A model generated the notes under the pieces. It did not search any database. It saw only the letters and a list, made by a program, of their open reading frames with translations, and was not told the origin of the DNA. Below are positions 8,521 through 17,830 of a stretch of 64,000 bases of DNA, piece after piece. Source of the stretch: SG-bin7 sp964498095. GTDB taxonomy: Bacteria > Bdellovibrionota > Bdellovibrionia > Bdellovibrionales > SG-bin7. Position 1 is the stretch's first letter. Every line of letters starts with the position of its first letter. The stretch covers positions 310,001 through 374,000 of the forward strand of contig CAZCFY010000001.1 in assembly GCA_964498095.1 (NCBI GenBank), written 5' to 3'. A program made the position numbers and the translations under genes.

Positions 8521-11500
8521 AATATTCCTGCGGTATTGGCCGCCGATTTCGTAGAGGGCTTGGGTCATTTGATACAGAGAACAATGACGTGAAGCCGACA
8601 TTAACGCCGCAAAAATATTTCCGCCAGAGAGGGCAACTGATTTCAGGTTTTCGATTTCGGCGGCGGCTGCCGGCGCGTGACGTTTTTGAAAATCCTTTAG
8701 ATTATTTAACTGCGTTTCCTTTTCTTCTTTTGAAGCTCGCGCCAGCGGGATCTTTGGCGGCAAATAGCCTTCTTCCAAAGTTTTGGGATCAATGTAAGTG
8801 TTTACTCCGACGATCGGCAACTCGCCACTATGTTTAAGCGTTTCGTAATATAGGGACTCCTCTTGAATTCTTGAACGCTGATATTGAGTTTCCATCGCGC
8901 CCAATACCCCTCCCCGTTCACTAATACGCAAAAATTCGTCGAGGACCGCTTCTTCGACCATATCGGTAAGTTCCTCAATAAAATAACTTCCCTGCAAAGT
9001 GTTTTCATTAAAGGCCCAGCCGAACTCTTTATTGATAATCATCTGAATCGCCATCGCACGGCGCACGGACTCTTCGGTGGGTGTCGTGATCGCCTCATCA
9101 TAGGCGTTGGTGTGTAAGGAATTACAGTTATCAAAAATCGCAATCAGCGCCTGCAAAGTTGTACGAATATCATTAAACGCAATTTCTTGCGCGTGGAGCG
9201 AGCGGCCGCTAGTTTGAATATGATATTTTAATTTTTGCGAGCGCTCGTTACCTTTATAGCGTTCCTTCATGGCAATCGCCCAAATCCGGCGGGCAACGCG
9301 GCCTAAAACCGTGTATTCGGCATCCATTCCATTACTAAAAAAGAAGGAGAGGTTCGGCGCAAAGTCGTCAACTTTCAACCCACGGCTCAAATAATATTCA
9401 ACGAGAGTTAAGCCGTTACTCAATGTAAATGCCAGTTGCGAAATGGGATTGGCCCCGGCCTCAGCAATGTGGTAGCCAGAAATACTTACGGAATAAAAAT
9501 TTCTCACATTATTTTGGTTAAAATATTCCTGAATGTCGCCCATCATTTTGAGCGCGAAATTTATCGAAAAAATGCAAGTGTTTTGCCCCTGATCTTCCTT
9601 AAGGATATCCGCCTGCACGGTGCCACGAACAGTTGATAATGTCTTCGCTGCCAACGCGGTCCGCTCTTCTTCCGTTACCGCCCGTCCAAGCTCCGCTTCT
9701 TTTCGGCGAATTTGTTGATTAATGGCCGTGTTCATAAAAAAGGCCAGAATAATCGGCGCCGGCCCATTGATAGTCATACTCACACTGGTGTTTGGCGCGC
9801 AAAGATCAAATCCCGAATAGAGTTTTTCCATATCCTCTAGCGTGCAAATACTCACGCCACTCTCACCCACTTTGCCATAAATATCCGGGCGCCGATCTGG
9901 ATCCTGGCCATAAAGGGTAACGCTATCAAAAGCCGTTGATAGCCTCTTGGCGGGCTCACTCTGACTTAAAAAATGAAATCGTTTATTGGTGCGGTCAGGA
10001 GTGCCCTCGCCGGCAAACATACGCTTTGGATCTTCCTCGGGACGTTTGAGTGGGAAAACTCCCGCCGTATAGGGGTAACTTCCTGGCACGTTTTCTAGAC
10101 GTAAAAACCGTAAGCGGTCGCCCCAATCATTTAGATTGGGAAAGGATACTCTATGTACCTTCTTTCCGCTTAAAGTTGTTCTAGTCAACGATTGCGAAAT
10201 TTTTCGGTCCCGTACTTGGAATTCAAGGTGTTCACCGTTATATTTGGCCTTAACTTCGTCCCACGCACTCAAATCTTTTTTATCCGCAGGAGCTAAAGTC
10301 TGCTCCAATCTATGTTTGGCGTTTTTTAAGCTTTCTTCTTTGGGCACAACCATTAGAGCTTTTTCTAACGCGCCGATCTTTGATGCGGTCTCGGCGTTTT
10401 CAGTCACCGCTTTTTTATAATTGCGAATCGTCGCGACAATTTCAGAAAGATAATTTTGTCGCTCGGGTAAAATAATTGCCTTTTGATCCACATGACGGGT
10501 TTTGGTTTTATAGTCGTCTGACAAAGTAAAGGTCTTATCTTTACCTGCTAATAAATCACAAAGTTTAAAAAATAAATTATTTATCCCGCGGTCATTAAAT
10601 TGGGACGCTTGGGTTAAAAATACCGGGAAGCTTTCTTGCTGATCGGGACCAAATATTTTTTTTGAGCGGCCATATTGCTTGCGTACATCCCGAAGCGCGT
10701 CTTGAGCCCCGCGATGGTCCGCTTTATTAATCGCTATGAGATCCGCGAAATCGATCATGTCGATTTTTTCTAGCTGGCTAGGGGCGCCGAACTCCGATGT
10801 CATAACATAAAGACTAAGATCACTCACCGAAGTAATTGCCGCACTTGACTGGCCGATTCCGGAAGTTTCAACAATAATCAAATCAAAGGCGAGTTTTTTT
10901 ACTTCATTCAAAACCGTGGGCAAGGCACCACTGAGTTCGTTTCCCGATCCGCGAGAGGCCATGGAGCGCATAAAAACGCCGGGCCTCAGCAGTGAATTCA
11001 TGCGAATACGGTCGCCCAGCAAGCCGCCACCGGTTTTCTTTTTACTGGGATCGATACAAAAGACCGCGATATTAATTTTTGGCCACGCATTTAGAAATCT
11101 TTGCAGCAACTCATCTACCAAACTTGATTTACCAGCTCCACCCGTTCCCGTAACACCCAAAACCAAGGGTATCTTACTTTTATTAGAAAAATCTTTGGGC
11201 GTGTACTGCCCACCTTTGCCCTGCTCTAACGCCGTAACCATCAAACCAAGGTCACGTAACATTACAGAAGAGTTTCCCTTTGCAAAATCTAAAATATTAA
11301 AATCACATTCCTGCAAAATCAGATCAATCATCCCTTGCAGACCCAGTCGGCGGCCATCGTCAGGATGAAAAATTTTATTGATACCGTAAGCTTCTAGTTC
11401 CGCTTTTTCTTCGTGAATAATAACGCCGCCGCCACCGCCAAAAATCTTAATATAAGGCGCGTTGGCTTCTTTAAGCATATCCTTCATATACTTAAAAAAT

Positions 11501-11721
11501 TCCATATGGCCGCCTTGATACGAACTAATACAAATCCCTTGGGCGCCCTCACTTAAAGCGGCTTCAACAATTTCTTTTACCGAGCGGTTATGTCCGAGAT
11601 GAATAACCTCAGCTCCTCCGTCTTGCAGCAAGCGGCGGATAATATTGATACTCGCATCGTGACCGTCAAAAAGGCTTGCCGCCGTAATTATTCGAATGGA
11701 ATTTTTTGCTTTATACGCCAC
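8518..11721 (-). CDS. icmF: Fused isobutyryl-CoA mutase IcmF
   Basis: A 1067-residue fusion in IcmF order. (1) A B12-binding domain with ITAASLFDGHDASIN (D-x-H motif) and FGGGGG. (2) A MeaB-like GTPase chaperone with P-loop GTGGAGKSS and INKADH. (3) A (beta/alpha)8 mutase domain with GYHIAEAGANP. It interconverts isobutyryl- and butyryl-CoA using adenosylcobalamin, in valine/branched-chain and short-chain acid metabolism. The start is uncertain. GTG at 11721 fits the domain start and overlaps the upstream gene by 11 nt; in-frame TTGs at 11748 (AAGGAAGG about 10 nt upstream) and 11784 are alternatives. It is third in an operon with hydroxyacyl-CoA dehydrogenase and enoyl-CoA hydratase. Confidence 0.95.
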   Translation of the reverse strand: MAYKAKNSIRIITAASLFDGHDASINIIRRLLQDGGAEVIHLGHNRSVKEIVEAALSEGAQGICISSYQGGHMEFFKYMKDMLKEANAPYIKIFGGGGGVIIHEEKAELEAYGINKIFHPDDGRRLGLQGMIDLILQECDFNILDFAKGNSSVMLRDLGLMVTALEQGKGGQYTPKDFSNKSKIPLVLGVTGTGGAGKSSLVDELLQRFLNAWPKINIAVFCIDPSKKKTGGGLLGDRIRMNSLLRPGVFMRSMASRGSGNELSGALPTVLNEVKKLAFDLIIVETSGIGQSSAAITSVSDLSLYVMTSEFGAPSQLEKIDMIDFADLIAINKADHRGAQDALRDVRKQYGRSKKIFGPDQQESFPVFLTQASQFNDRGINNLFFKLCDLLAGKDKTFTLSDDYKTKTRHVDQKAIILPERQNYLSEIVATIRNYKKAVTENAETASKIGALEKALMVVPKEESLKNAKHRLEQTLAPADKKDLSAWDEVKAKYNGEHLEFQVRDRKISQSLTRTTLSGKKVHRVSFPNLNDWGDRLRFLRLENVPGSYPYTAGVFPLKRPEEDPKRMFAGEGTPDRTNKRFHFLSQSEPAKRLSTAFDSVTLYGQDPDRRPDIYGKVGESGVSICTLEDMEKLYSGFDLCAPNTSVSMTINGPAPIILAFFMNTAINQQIRRKEAELGRAVTEEERTALAAKTLSTVRGTVQADILKEDQGQNTCIFSINFALKMMGDIQEYFNQNNVRNFYSVSISGYHIAEAGANPISQLAFTLSNGLTLVEYYLSRGLKVDDFAPNLSFFFSNGMDAEYTVLGRVARRIWAIAMKERYKGNERSQKLKYHIQTSGRSLHAQEIAFNDIRTTLQALIAIFDNCNSLHTNAYDEAITTPTEESVRRAMAIQMIINKEFGWAFNENTLQGSYFIEELTDMVEEAVLDEFLRISERGGVLGAMETQYQRSRIQEESLYYETLKHSGELPIVGVNTYIDPKTLEEGYLPPKIPLARASKEEKETQLNNLKDFQKRHAPAAAAEIENLKSVALSGGNIFAALMSASRHCSLYQMTQALYEIGGQYRRNI

Positions 11722-12493
11722 TAAAATTTGGCGCGCGCTTTTCGACAAACGCCGCCGTTCCTTCCTTTTGATCTTTGGTGCCAAAGAGCGCCGAAAATTC
11801 GTTCGCCTCTAACAATAAACCGTCTTCCAGCACTGCCTGAGTTCCCGCATTTATCGAACGTTTAGCCGCCGCTACTGCCAATGGCCCGCGCGCTGAAATG
11901 AGTTCCGCAAACTTTAACACTTCCGCGTTTAGATTTTCCGGAGTCAAAACTTTTTGCACCAAACCAAATTCATAGGCTTCTTTGGCGGAGTAAAATTGGC
12001 CGGAATAGGTTATCTCGCGCGCCCGCCCAATTCCCACCCACCGGGTTAAGCGTTGGGTGCCGCCGTAGCCGGGAATAATTCCCAACGTGACTTCGGGTAA
12101 ACCAAATTTCGCTTTTTCACTCGCCCAGATAAAATCGCACGCCAACGCCACTTCTAAACCACCACCGAGAGCAAATCCGTTGACTGCGGCTATCGTTGCT
12201 ACATTTAAATTTTCTAACCGCGACAAAGTTTTTTGTCCCAAAAGAGAAAAATGTTTGGCGTCTTCTTTGGAAAGAGCATTTATCTCTTTTATGTCCGCGC
12301 CGGCGATAAAGGCCTTTTCGCCACTCCCCGTTAAAACCAAAACGCGTAAGTCCTTCTGACCTTCCATCTGATCAAGGAAAGAATTTAGTTCGGCAATGAG
12401 CTCTTTATTTAAGGCATTCATTGCTTGGGGACGGTTAAATTTTAAAACGCCGACGTGATTTAGTTTTTCAAAACTTAAAGTATTAAACTGCAT
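11711..12493 (-). CDS. Enoyl-CoA hydratase
   Basis: A 260-residue crotonase-fold enzyme hydrating 2-enoyl-CoA to 3-hydroxyacyl-CoA. Landmarks are the CoA/oxyanion segments AFIAGADIKEI and NGFALGGGLEVALACDF and the catalytic-Glu region GLPEVTLGIIPGYGGTQRL. This start (MQFNTLSFEK) gives the normal family length. A longer in-frame start adds 17 residues that overlap the upstream gene and do not look like crotonase. GGGGG lies about 11 nt upstream. It overlaps the dehydrogenase upstream by 11 nt and icmF downstream, consistent with a translationally coupled operon. Confidence 0.93.
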   Translation of the reverse strand: MQFNTLSFEKLNHVGVLKFNRPQAMNALNKELIAELNSFLDQMEGQKDLRVLVLTGSGEKAFIAGADIKEINALSKEDAKHFSLLGQKTLSRLENLNVATIAAVNGFALGGGLEVALACDFIWASEKAKFGLPEVTLGIIPGYGGTQRLTRWVGIGRAREITYSGQFYSAKEAYEFGLVQKVLTPENLNAEVLKFAELISARGPLAVAAAKRSINAGTQAVLEDGLLLEANEFSALFGTKDQKEGTAAFVEKRAPNFSGV

Positions 12494-13337
12494 AATTGTA
12501 AAACCCCCGGCCCGATTTTTTACCGAGCCAGCCCGCTTCCACATACTTTACAAGCAGCGGGCAAGGGCGATATTTAGGGTCGCCCAGGCCTTCATGTAAA
12601 ACCTTAAGTATTGCTAGACAAGTATCTAAACCTATGAAGTCCGCAAGAGTTAGTGGCCCCATGGGTTGATTTGTACCGAGCTTCATTGCCTGGTCGATAT
12701 CATTTACGCTGCCCAGACCTTCGTGAAGCGCAAAAACCGCTTCGTTAATCATCGGCATCAAAATGCGGTTAACGATAAACCCGGGCATATCTTTAGAAAC
12801 GACAAGCGTCTTATCGAGTGTGGCGACAAGTTTCGTCATCACGTTAAACGTTTCATCCGAAGTTTGTAACCCCCGGATGCCTTCTACCAATTTCATTAAT
12901 GGCACGGGATTCATAAAATGCATGCCGGCAACTTTTTCGGGACGCCGGGTGGCTGCCGCGATTTTCGTAATGGAAATGGAAGAAGTATTGGAGGTGAGAA
13001 TCGCATGTTGTGGCGCGACCTGATCCATTTCTTTAAAAATTTCTAATTTTAAATTTAGGTTTTCCGAGACCGCCTCGACAATATAGTCCGAATTATTAAA
13101 ATCTTTAAGAGAATTTCCGGTTGAAATATTTCCCAAGAGCTGGCTCTTTTGCTCGGCACTCATGAGATTTTTTTTAATTAATTTTTCACAACTGCCGCTG
13201 ATACCGTCGATGGCCTTTTTTAACATGTCGCTAGAGACATCGACGAGTTTTACCTTAAACCCTTTACCTGCAAAAACCTGCGCAATCCCCGAGCCCATTT
13301 GACCAGCGCCAAGAACTCCCACATTCTTTACTTCCAT
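12483..13337 (-). CDS. 3-hydroxybutyryl-CoA dehydrogenase
   Basis: A 284-residue NAD(P)-dependent 3-hydroxyacyl-CoA dehydrogenase. The N-terminal Rossmann motif is GVLGAGQMGSGIAQVFA. SNTSSISIT and GMHFMNPVPLMKLVE carry the catalytic Ser/His region, and the C-terminal helical domain contains PGFIVNRILMP and ends KKSGRGFYNY. The start at 13337 is preferred over 13355 because GGGAGTGGGCA immediately precedes it. It heads the operon leading to enoyl-CoA hydratase and IcmF, and oxidises (S)-3-hydroxybutyryl-CoA or works in reverse in butyryl-CoA synthesis. Confidence 0.94.
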   Translation of the reverse strand: MEVKNVGVLGAGQMGSGIAQVFAGKGFKVKLVDVSSDMLKKAIDGISGSCEKLIKKNLMSAEQKSQLLGNISTGNSLKDFNNSDYIVEAVSENLNLKLEIFKEMDQVAPQHAILTSNTSSISITKIAAATRRPEKVAGMHFMNPVPLMKLVEGIRGLQTSDETFNVMTKLVATLDKTLVVSKDMPGFIVNRILMPMINEAVFALHEGLGSVNDIDQAMKLGTNQPMGPLTLADFIGLDTCLAILKVLHEGLGDPKYRPCPLLVKYVEAGWLGKKSGRGFYNYAV

Positions 13338-13498
13338 TGCCCACTCCCTATACAAATTTGCTTGCGTATTTTTATACCGCCAACAAACTAAGAGGTCAAA
13401 ATAGTGTTGCCAAAATGTGGCTTTTTCGCTCTCAATTTGCGTTAGGATCAGATAATCGCCTGCAAAAATGGCTTTGTCTTTAAAAATGGCAAATGAAA

Positions 13499-14530
13499 TT
13501 ACAGGTCAAAAGCGCGCGGCGTCCAGCGCCAACTCATTTGTAAGCGGTCATTGTTTATTTCTGTCGGCTCTTCAAAATTTTTGATGGCGTAGACAAATAA
13601 ATTAGATGTTTGATTCCAGTTGCTAAATACAATGCCGATTGTCGCTTGCATGTATTTTTCCCGCCCCGTTGACGGATAAGTTCTAAGTTCATCATAACGT
13701 ATCAGATACTGAATCGTGGAATTTTGCCGGTATTTTAAGTCCAAATACCAACCGCCAAACTGAGTTGTATCCTGGCCATCCGTTAAGACTTCGGCAAGGT
13801 AAGCTTCCCCTTGGTAGTTTAGCGCCTCTTGTTTGTTATTTATAAATAAGCTCGCTAGCCGCAGCCGATGGTGACTTGTCGTGGTAAAGAGCGGATCTAG
13901 AGATGAGTTGCCGGTTTGATTTGTACTCTGTGGCGTAGTTTGGCCCGCTTGCGCCGAAATTCCAAATTGTAAATCCTTGGGATTTAGCCCCCATTTTCCG
14001 GTAAACCAAGCGCGGTTATCTTTGTCGGTACCACCCTCTCCGTTATGAACGACGAGATGAGAAAAATAAAGTCCCTCGTGAATGGAATAGCTCAGGCCAA
14101 AATCCCGCAAACCTAAATAGCCTCTTTGATATAATAAACTCCGGTTAAACCACAACACTTCTTCTTGCGAACCTCCCTGCAAACCAAAATCAAGGGGCAG
14201 AAGACCAAAGCGCCACACGCCAAGCCCGCTATCCCATTGGCCGTATGCTTCGAGCAAAGAAAAATCGTGATTAATTATTCCGTAACGCTTAGGCACACCA
14301 ATCTGATTGGCCGAGCCGAAGGCCAAATGCGCAGACCAACGGTTGTCATTTCGCCATGTGGTCCCCAAAAAAGCGCGAGTCATTTCGAAGCTGGACGTTT
14401 TTGGTTCCATCACAAAAAATGAAGGCTCAATCAGGAGACGGCTAACTTCCAGCTCTCCCAGACCTTGGGAAGGAGTGGCTTTAGCGGTTGTGTTCGTGAA
14501 GAGTAAGAATGCGGCGAAGAAATATTTCAC
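13499..14530 (-). CDS. Porin-like outer-membrane protein
   Basis: A 343-residue protein with a GTG start. Signal peptide KYFFAAFLLFTNTTAKA-T. The mature part shows repeated alternating strands (WSAHLAFGSANQIG, GVWRFGLLPLDFGLQGG, STIQYLIRYDEL, QMSWRWTPRAFDL), like phosphate-selective or short porins seen in FT-IR-like barrel families. The central RSLLYQRGYLGLRDFGLSYS is reminiscent of porins with an eyelet loop. Family unassigned. It diverges from the gene at 14589. Confidence 0.7.
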   Translation of the reverse strand: MKYFFAAFLLFTNTTAKATPSQGLGELEVSRLLIEPSFFVMEPKTSSFEMTRAFLGTTWRNDNRWSAHLAFGSANQIGVPKRYGIINHDFSLLEAYGQWDSGLGVWRFGLLPLDFGLQGGSQEEVLWFNRSLLYQRGYLGLRDFGLSYSIHEGLYFSHLVVHNGEGGTDKDNRAWFTGKWGLNPKDLQFGISAQAGQTTPQSTNQTGNSSLDPLFTTTSHHRLRLASLFINNKQEALNYQGEAYLAEVLTDGQDTTQFGGWYLDLKYRQNSTIQYLIRYDELRTYPSTGREKYMQATIGIVFSNWNQTSNLFVYAIKNFEEPTEINNDRLQMSWRWTPRAFDL

Positions 14531-14588
14531 CTTATTATTTTATCTCTTCTGGTCTTGTGAGAAAACTGTTTTCCGTCACAATTGTAAG

Positions 14589-15905
14589 ATGAAAACCCGA
14601 ATCCGGGCCTGGGTGACCAGCCTTATGGCTTGCCCTCTTATCGCTGGGGCCTCTATTCCAATTTTTTCTAAGAAAGATAACGCCCAACCGTCCGCATTAG
14701 TACCTAGAGGCGACCTCTTAAGAAGCGTCCTCGAAATCAGCGAAACCCCCTTAGCCCAGATCTCTGGAACCGGCGAACGCATTCACTGGGTGCGGGAAAG
14801 TGAGCTCTGGAGTGCCGTGGATTTAAGTTCTTCGGTTTATTTAAGGCCCGGTGCTGAAATAAAGAAATTTAGTTTCGTCAATTCGGCCAATGTGCCCGTA
14901 CAAAACACGGGGGGCGCTTGGAATGTCTTACGCCGCCAAGATTTTTGGCTGCAAATAAAGCGCGGAGGCGAACAATACTGGGTGCGGAACCGCCACGCGC
15001 AGGCAAATCCCGAGGCGTGGGATAATGCTTTAGTTTTTGAAGCGACCTCTTTGCTGTTGCAGCCGCAACAAAACGCTAACCGCATTTGTCAGGTGAATGC
15101 CGGTACGATAGTGCGACTAATTTCTTTTCATGGTCATTACGCTAAAGCCTCTGCCTGTGGCGGCGCGGGATATATGCACTTATCTAAGCTTCTGACAAAA
15201 GCGCATTTTGCCAAAAAAGTACGGACCCGCGATAAAATCTGGCATGCGGTTTCTCGCGTCAATACCAACGAGATTATTTCGCGAGATTTTCGTCCGATTC
15301 CCTTTGGCGAAATCATGGGCTTTGAGATTGATCCCAAATTGCGGTTTACTAAAACTCTCGCCCGGGTAAATGTTTTGCAAACCCGCCAAGAACGCTGGGC
15401 AAGGTCGGAAGTCAAAAATTTAGGTTTCTTTTGGTGGAACATGAATGCTACGGAACAGCCGGATGCCTCCCGCGAAAAAACCCGGGTAAAGTCGCACAAA
15501 ATGTTCTCTGGAAAAATCTTTGATGCAGCCACAAGCCCCATCAACCCCCTGCTAAAAATAATTTCTGCCCAGGGCATTTACCTAACCCGCAATGGCGCGC
15601 AATGGGAAAAGGTGGATGATTTAGGCGACGAGAACTATCCCTTGTTTATCACCCGCACGGGGAAAATTTTTGTGGGCCCTTATATTAGTTACGACGACGG
15701 TCAAACTTTTAAGCCTTATATCCGCTGGGAAAGGTTGTTTGCCGCTCTTGGCGCCCGCGGGCACTTTTCTTTATCCAAAATGCGCATCAGCGATATTCAA
15801 ATCTTAGACGAGAACGGCGAGAAAATTAAACTCGTCGTCTACGTCGGCTCCCGCGCCACTTCGGTTTTCTCCACTGACATGGGGCGAACCTGGGCGGAGC
15901 GATGA
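14589..15905 (+). CDS. Exported protein with C-terminal Asp-box (BNR-like) repeats
   Basis: A 438-residue protein starting at ATG 14589 with a signal-like segment (RAWVTSLMACPLIAGASIP). Upstream in-frame codons lie inside the divergent porin gene, so the longer reading is rejected. An N-terminal part contains SH3-like stretches (GERIHWVRESELW, KRGGEQYWVR, CQVNAGTIVRLISFHGHYAKA). The C-terminal part has Asp-box-like turns (LTRNGAQWEKVDD, SYDDGQTFKPY, STDMGRTWAER) typical of sialidase-like beta-propeller blades. Specific function is not recognised; periplasmic or surface location is inferred. Confidence 0.7.
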   Translation: MKTRIRAWVTSLMACPLIAGASIPIFSKKDNAQPSALVPRGDLLRSVLEISETPLAQISGTGERIHWVRESELWSAVDLSSSVYLRPGAEIKKFSFVNSANVPVQNTGGAWNVLRRQDFWLQIKRGGEQYWVRNRHAQANPEAWDNALVFEATSLLLQPQQNANRICQVNAGTIVRLISFHGHYAKASACGGAGYMHLSKLLTKAHFAKKVRTRDKIWHAVSRVNTNEIISRDFRPIPFGEIMGFEIDPKLRFTKTLARVNVLQTRQERWARSEVKNLGFFWWNMNATEQPDASREKTRVKSHKMFSGKIFDAATSPINPLLKIISAQGIYLTRNGAQWEKVDDLGDENYPLFITRTGKIFVGPYISYDDGQTFKPYIRWERLFAALGARGHFSLSKMRISDIQILDENGEKIKLVVYVGSRATSVFSTDMGRTWAER

Positions 15906-15949
15906 TGTTGGGTGCTCAGACCTGAAAAGTCGCTTGAGCGGTTTAAATA

Positions 15950-15974
15950 AAGTAGACCCGTGGCCGGGCTACTT
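15950..15974 (+). terminator. Candidate hairpin after the BNR-like gene
   Basis: AAGTAG-A-CCCG-TGGC-CGGG-CTACTT forms a stem with one bulged A, 45 nt after the stop at 15905. There is no clear T-run after it, so it is at best a weak intrinsic terminator. Confidence 0.4.
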
Positions 15975-16084
15975 CATTCCTTGAAACTTTAAAAAAAAAT
16001 AATTTCCATTGAATGCTCTATTCCTTTGAGTTAAAACCTCTCTATCTAATTAATATTTAATTACATCTTAAAAGGAGTGGCCTA

Positions 16085-17017
16085 ATGAATCTCATCCCTC
16101 TTAATGATTTAGAACTCGATTCTAAAATTAAAATTCTTGCGCAAAAGGAACGCGAAGTTTTGCATGAAATCTTATTGCATATCCATGAGGCGGACCGGCG
16201 CAGGCTTTATTTAGAGTTAGCTTATTCAAGTTTATACGCTTATCTCACCGAGGGTTGCGGCTATTCTGCGGCGGCGGCACAAAGACGTATTGATGCCGCA
16301 AGGCTTATTACGCCCGTACCAGAAGTCGCCGAGAAAATAAAAAGCGGTGAGATCTCGTTGTCGCAGGTAAGTTATCTACAAAAAGCGGTGCGCGAAAAAA
16401 ATAAGACGCAAAAAATATCAGCCGAGAAAAAACAGGAAATTATTGAAAAGCTTTGCTGCAAGACCATGCCTGAAACGCAAAAACTGATAGCACAAGAGCT
16501 GGATATAGAAATAAAAGACATGCCCAGGGAGACCCATCAAAAAGATGAAAGCGTGAGATTAGAGCTTTGTTTTACCAAAGAGCAATGGGCGGAACTGGTA
16601 CGCGCCCGGGAAATTCTATCAACCGCCGTAAACTCTAATGACTGGACCGAAGTTTTTTCGTATCTCGCAAAAAAGATTACTCAAAAGGAACAACGTCAGG
16701 ATTTCACCTCCGCCGCGGAGGTGAAAAATCGCAACTCCCGCTCAGAGTCAGAAAATCGATTTCCTGCCACAAAAGCCAAACCAAAAGCCATTCCAAATCC
16801 AATAAAAAGAAGGGTAACTAATCGGGATCAAGTATGTCAGTACAAAAATAAACTCACCGGAAAAACTTGTGGTAGCCGATGGAACTTGGAAATAGACCAC
16901 ATACAACCGCGCTGGGCCCATGGCGGGAATGAGGAAGCAAATTTAAGAGTGCTCTGCCAAAGGCATAATCATTTTCTTTACCACAAACAAACTAATATCC
17001 ACCTAACCCGGCATTGA
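16085..17017 (+). CDS. HNH endonuclease family protein (DUF222-like N-terminus)
   Basis: A 310-residue protein with a helical N-terminal region (about 1-190, KEREVLHEILLHIHEADRR; GCGYSAAAAQRRIDAARL) like the DUF222-type proteins that precede HNH domains. The C-terminal HNH domain (about 240-305) has RDQVCQ, CGSRWNLEIDHIQPRW and LRVLCQRHNHF, with two Cys pairs likely binding zinc and the catalytic His in IDHI. AAAAGGAG lies 7 nt before the ATG. Such proteins are abundant in Bdellovibrio-like genomes; their biological target is unknown. It converges with plsC over a perfect hairpin. Confidence 0.88.
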   Translation: MNLIPLNDLELDSKIKILAQKEREVLHEILLHIHEADRRRLYLELAYSSLYAYLTEGCGYSAAAAQRRIDAARLITPVPEVAEKIKSGEISLSQVSYLQKAVREKNKTQKISAEKKQEIIEKLCCKTMPETQKLIAQELDIEIKDMPRETHQKDESVRLELCFTKEQWAELVRAREILSTAVNSNDWTEVFSYLAKKITQKEQRQDFTSAAEVKNRNSRSESENRFPATKAKPKAIPNPIKRRVTNRDQVCQYKNKLTGKTCGSRWNLEIDHIQPRWAHGGNEEANLRVLCQRHNHFLYHKQTNIHLTRH

Positions 17018-17020
17018 CGC

Positions 17021-17065
17021 CCACCGCAGTATTTGCGGTGACCCTCACCGCAAATACTGCGGTGG
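17021..17065. terminator. Perfect 21-bp hairpin between HNH gene and plsC
   Basis: Arms 17021-17041 and 17045-17065 are exact reverse complements with a 3-nt loop (CCC). The arm contains CCGCAGTATTTGCGGTGA, which itself has short internal symmetry (CCGCA..TGCGG). It lies just after the HNH stop, while the right arm encodes the last residues (PPQYLR) and the TGA stop of plsC. It would act for transcripts in both directions; no U-tract is present. Confidence 0.75.
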
Positions 17066-17830
17066 ATCCGCAAGCTGCGAGCGGGCTTCTTGCGCGTCCT
17101 TTAGACCTTGGATCATCTGGCCGCGTACGACATCCTTTAACGCCTCCACGCGGTCCGGTGACCAACCTTCGACAGAAACTGGCGGCAAAATTTTTACGTA
17201 AACGGAGCGTAAAATGCGGCCTAAATTAATCGCCAAACTTTTTTTACCTAAAACCTCCGAGGCCCCGGCGATAACGATGGGAATCAGCGGCACACCACAT
17301 TCGACCGCAAAAATAAAAGGGCCATTTTTAAATGGGCCGATAACCTCTTGGGTTTGGCGCGTGCCCTCGGGAGCTAAGATTACATTATCCCCTTCGAGCT
17401 TAACTTCGGAATAAATTTTTCGGTAACTGGCTAACACCTTTTCGCGGTTGCCGCGGTCAATAGGAATTACCTTCATGTTACGCATGCCGAGCGCGAGAAA
17501 TGGAACTTTAAACAGAGACTCCTTTGCGCCAAAACGCAAAAAACGCCGGGCACTCCCATAACAGATAGGAATATCGTAATGCGATGTATGATTAAATAAA
17601 TAGACCGCGCCGTCGCGCAAATGCTCGCGTCCACTCACGTGTAAACGAACTCCGGCGATCTTTAGTAATACTTCTGACCAAACTATACCCACCATATCGC
17701 GACGCCAGAAATTTGGTAAAAAGGGAAATAAAAGCGTTTGGGTTGAGGCCACCAGTGCCGTCCAGAGACTGGAAAACACGATAATAAAAGGAACGCGAAT
17801 GAGAGTAATAAAATAAATAATTTTACGCAT
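17045..17830 (-). CDS. plsC: 1-acyl-sn-glycerol-3-phosphate acyltransferase
   Basis: A 261-residue membrane-associated acyltransferase that adds the second acyl chain to make phosphatidic acid. The N-terminal hydrophobic segment (IIYFITLIRVPFIIVFSSLW) is followed by the catalytic HTSHYD (H81-x4-D86), the substrate-binding RGNREK region and APEGTRQ, then VPLIPIVIAG. It overlaps the upstream TIGR04552-like gene by 8 nt, so they are likely co-transcribed. The C-terminal residues and stop are contained in a 21-bp perfect hairpin. Confidence 0.92.
   Translation of the reverse strand: MRKIIYFITLIRVPFIIVFSSLWTALVASTQTLLFPFLPNFWRRDMVGIVWSEVLLKIAGVRLHVSGREHLRDGAVYLFNHTSHYDIPICYGSARRFLRFGAKESLFKVPFLALGMRNMKVIPIDRGNREKVLASYRKIYSEVKLEGDNVILAPEGTRQTQEVIGPFKNGPFIFAVECGVPLIPIVIAGASEVLGKKSLAINLGRILRSVYVKILPPVSVEGWSPDRVEALKDVVRGQMIQGLKDAQEARSQLADPPQYLR

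Noticed and set aside
8338..8837. Forward frames inside the palindrome and icmF 3' end
   Set aside because: They arise from the inverted repeat and antisense of icmF; no ribosome site and no domain.
13338..13498. Cobalamin riboswitch before the IcmF operon
   Set aside because: No B12-box-like sequence was seen upstream of the dehydrogenase gene.
14307..14588. Upstream extension of the BNR-like gene to 14307
   Set aside because: These codons lie antisense to the divergent porin gene and lack a ribosome site; the signal peptide starts at 14589.
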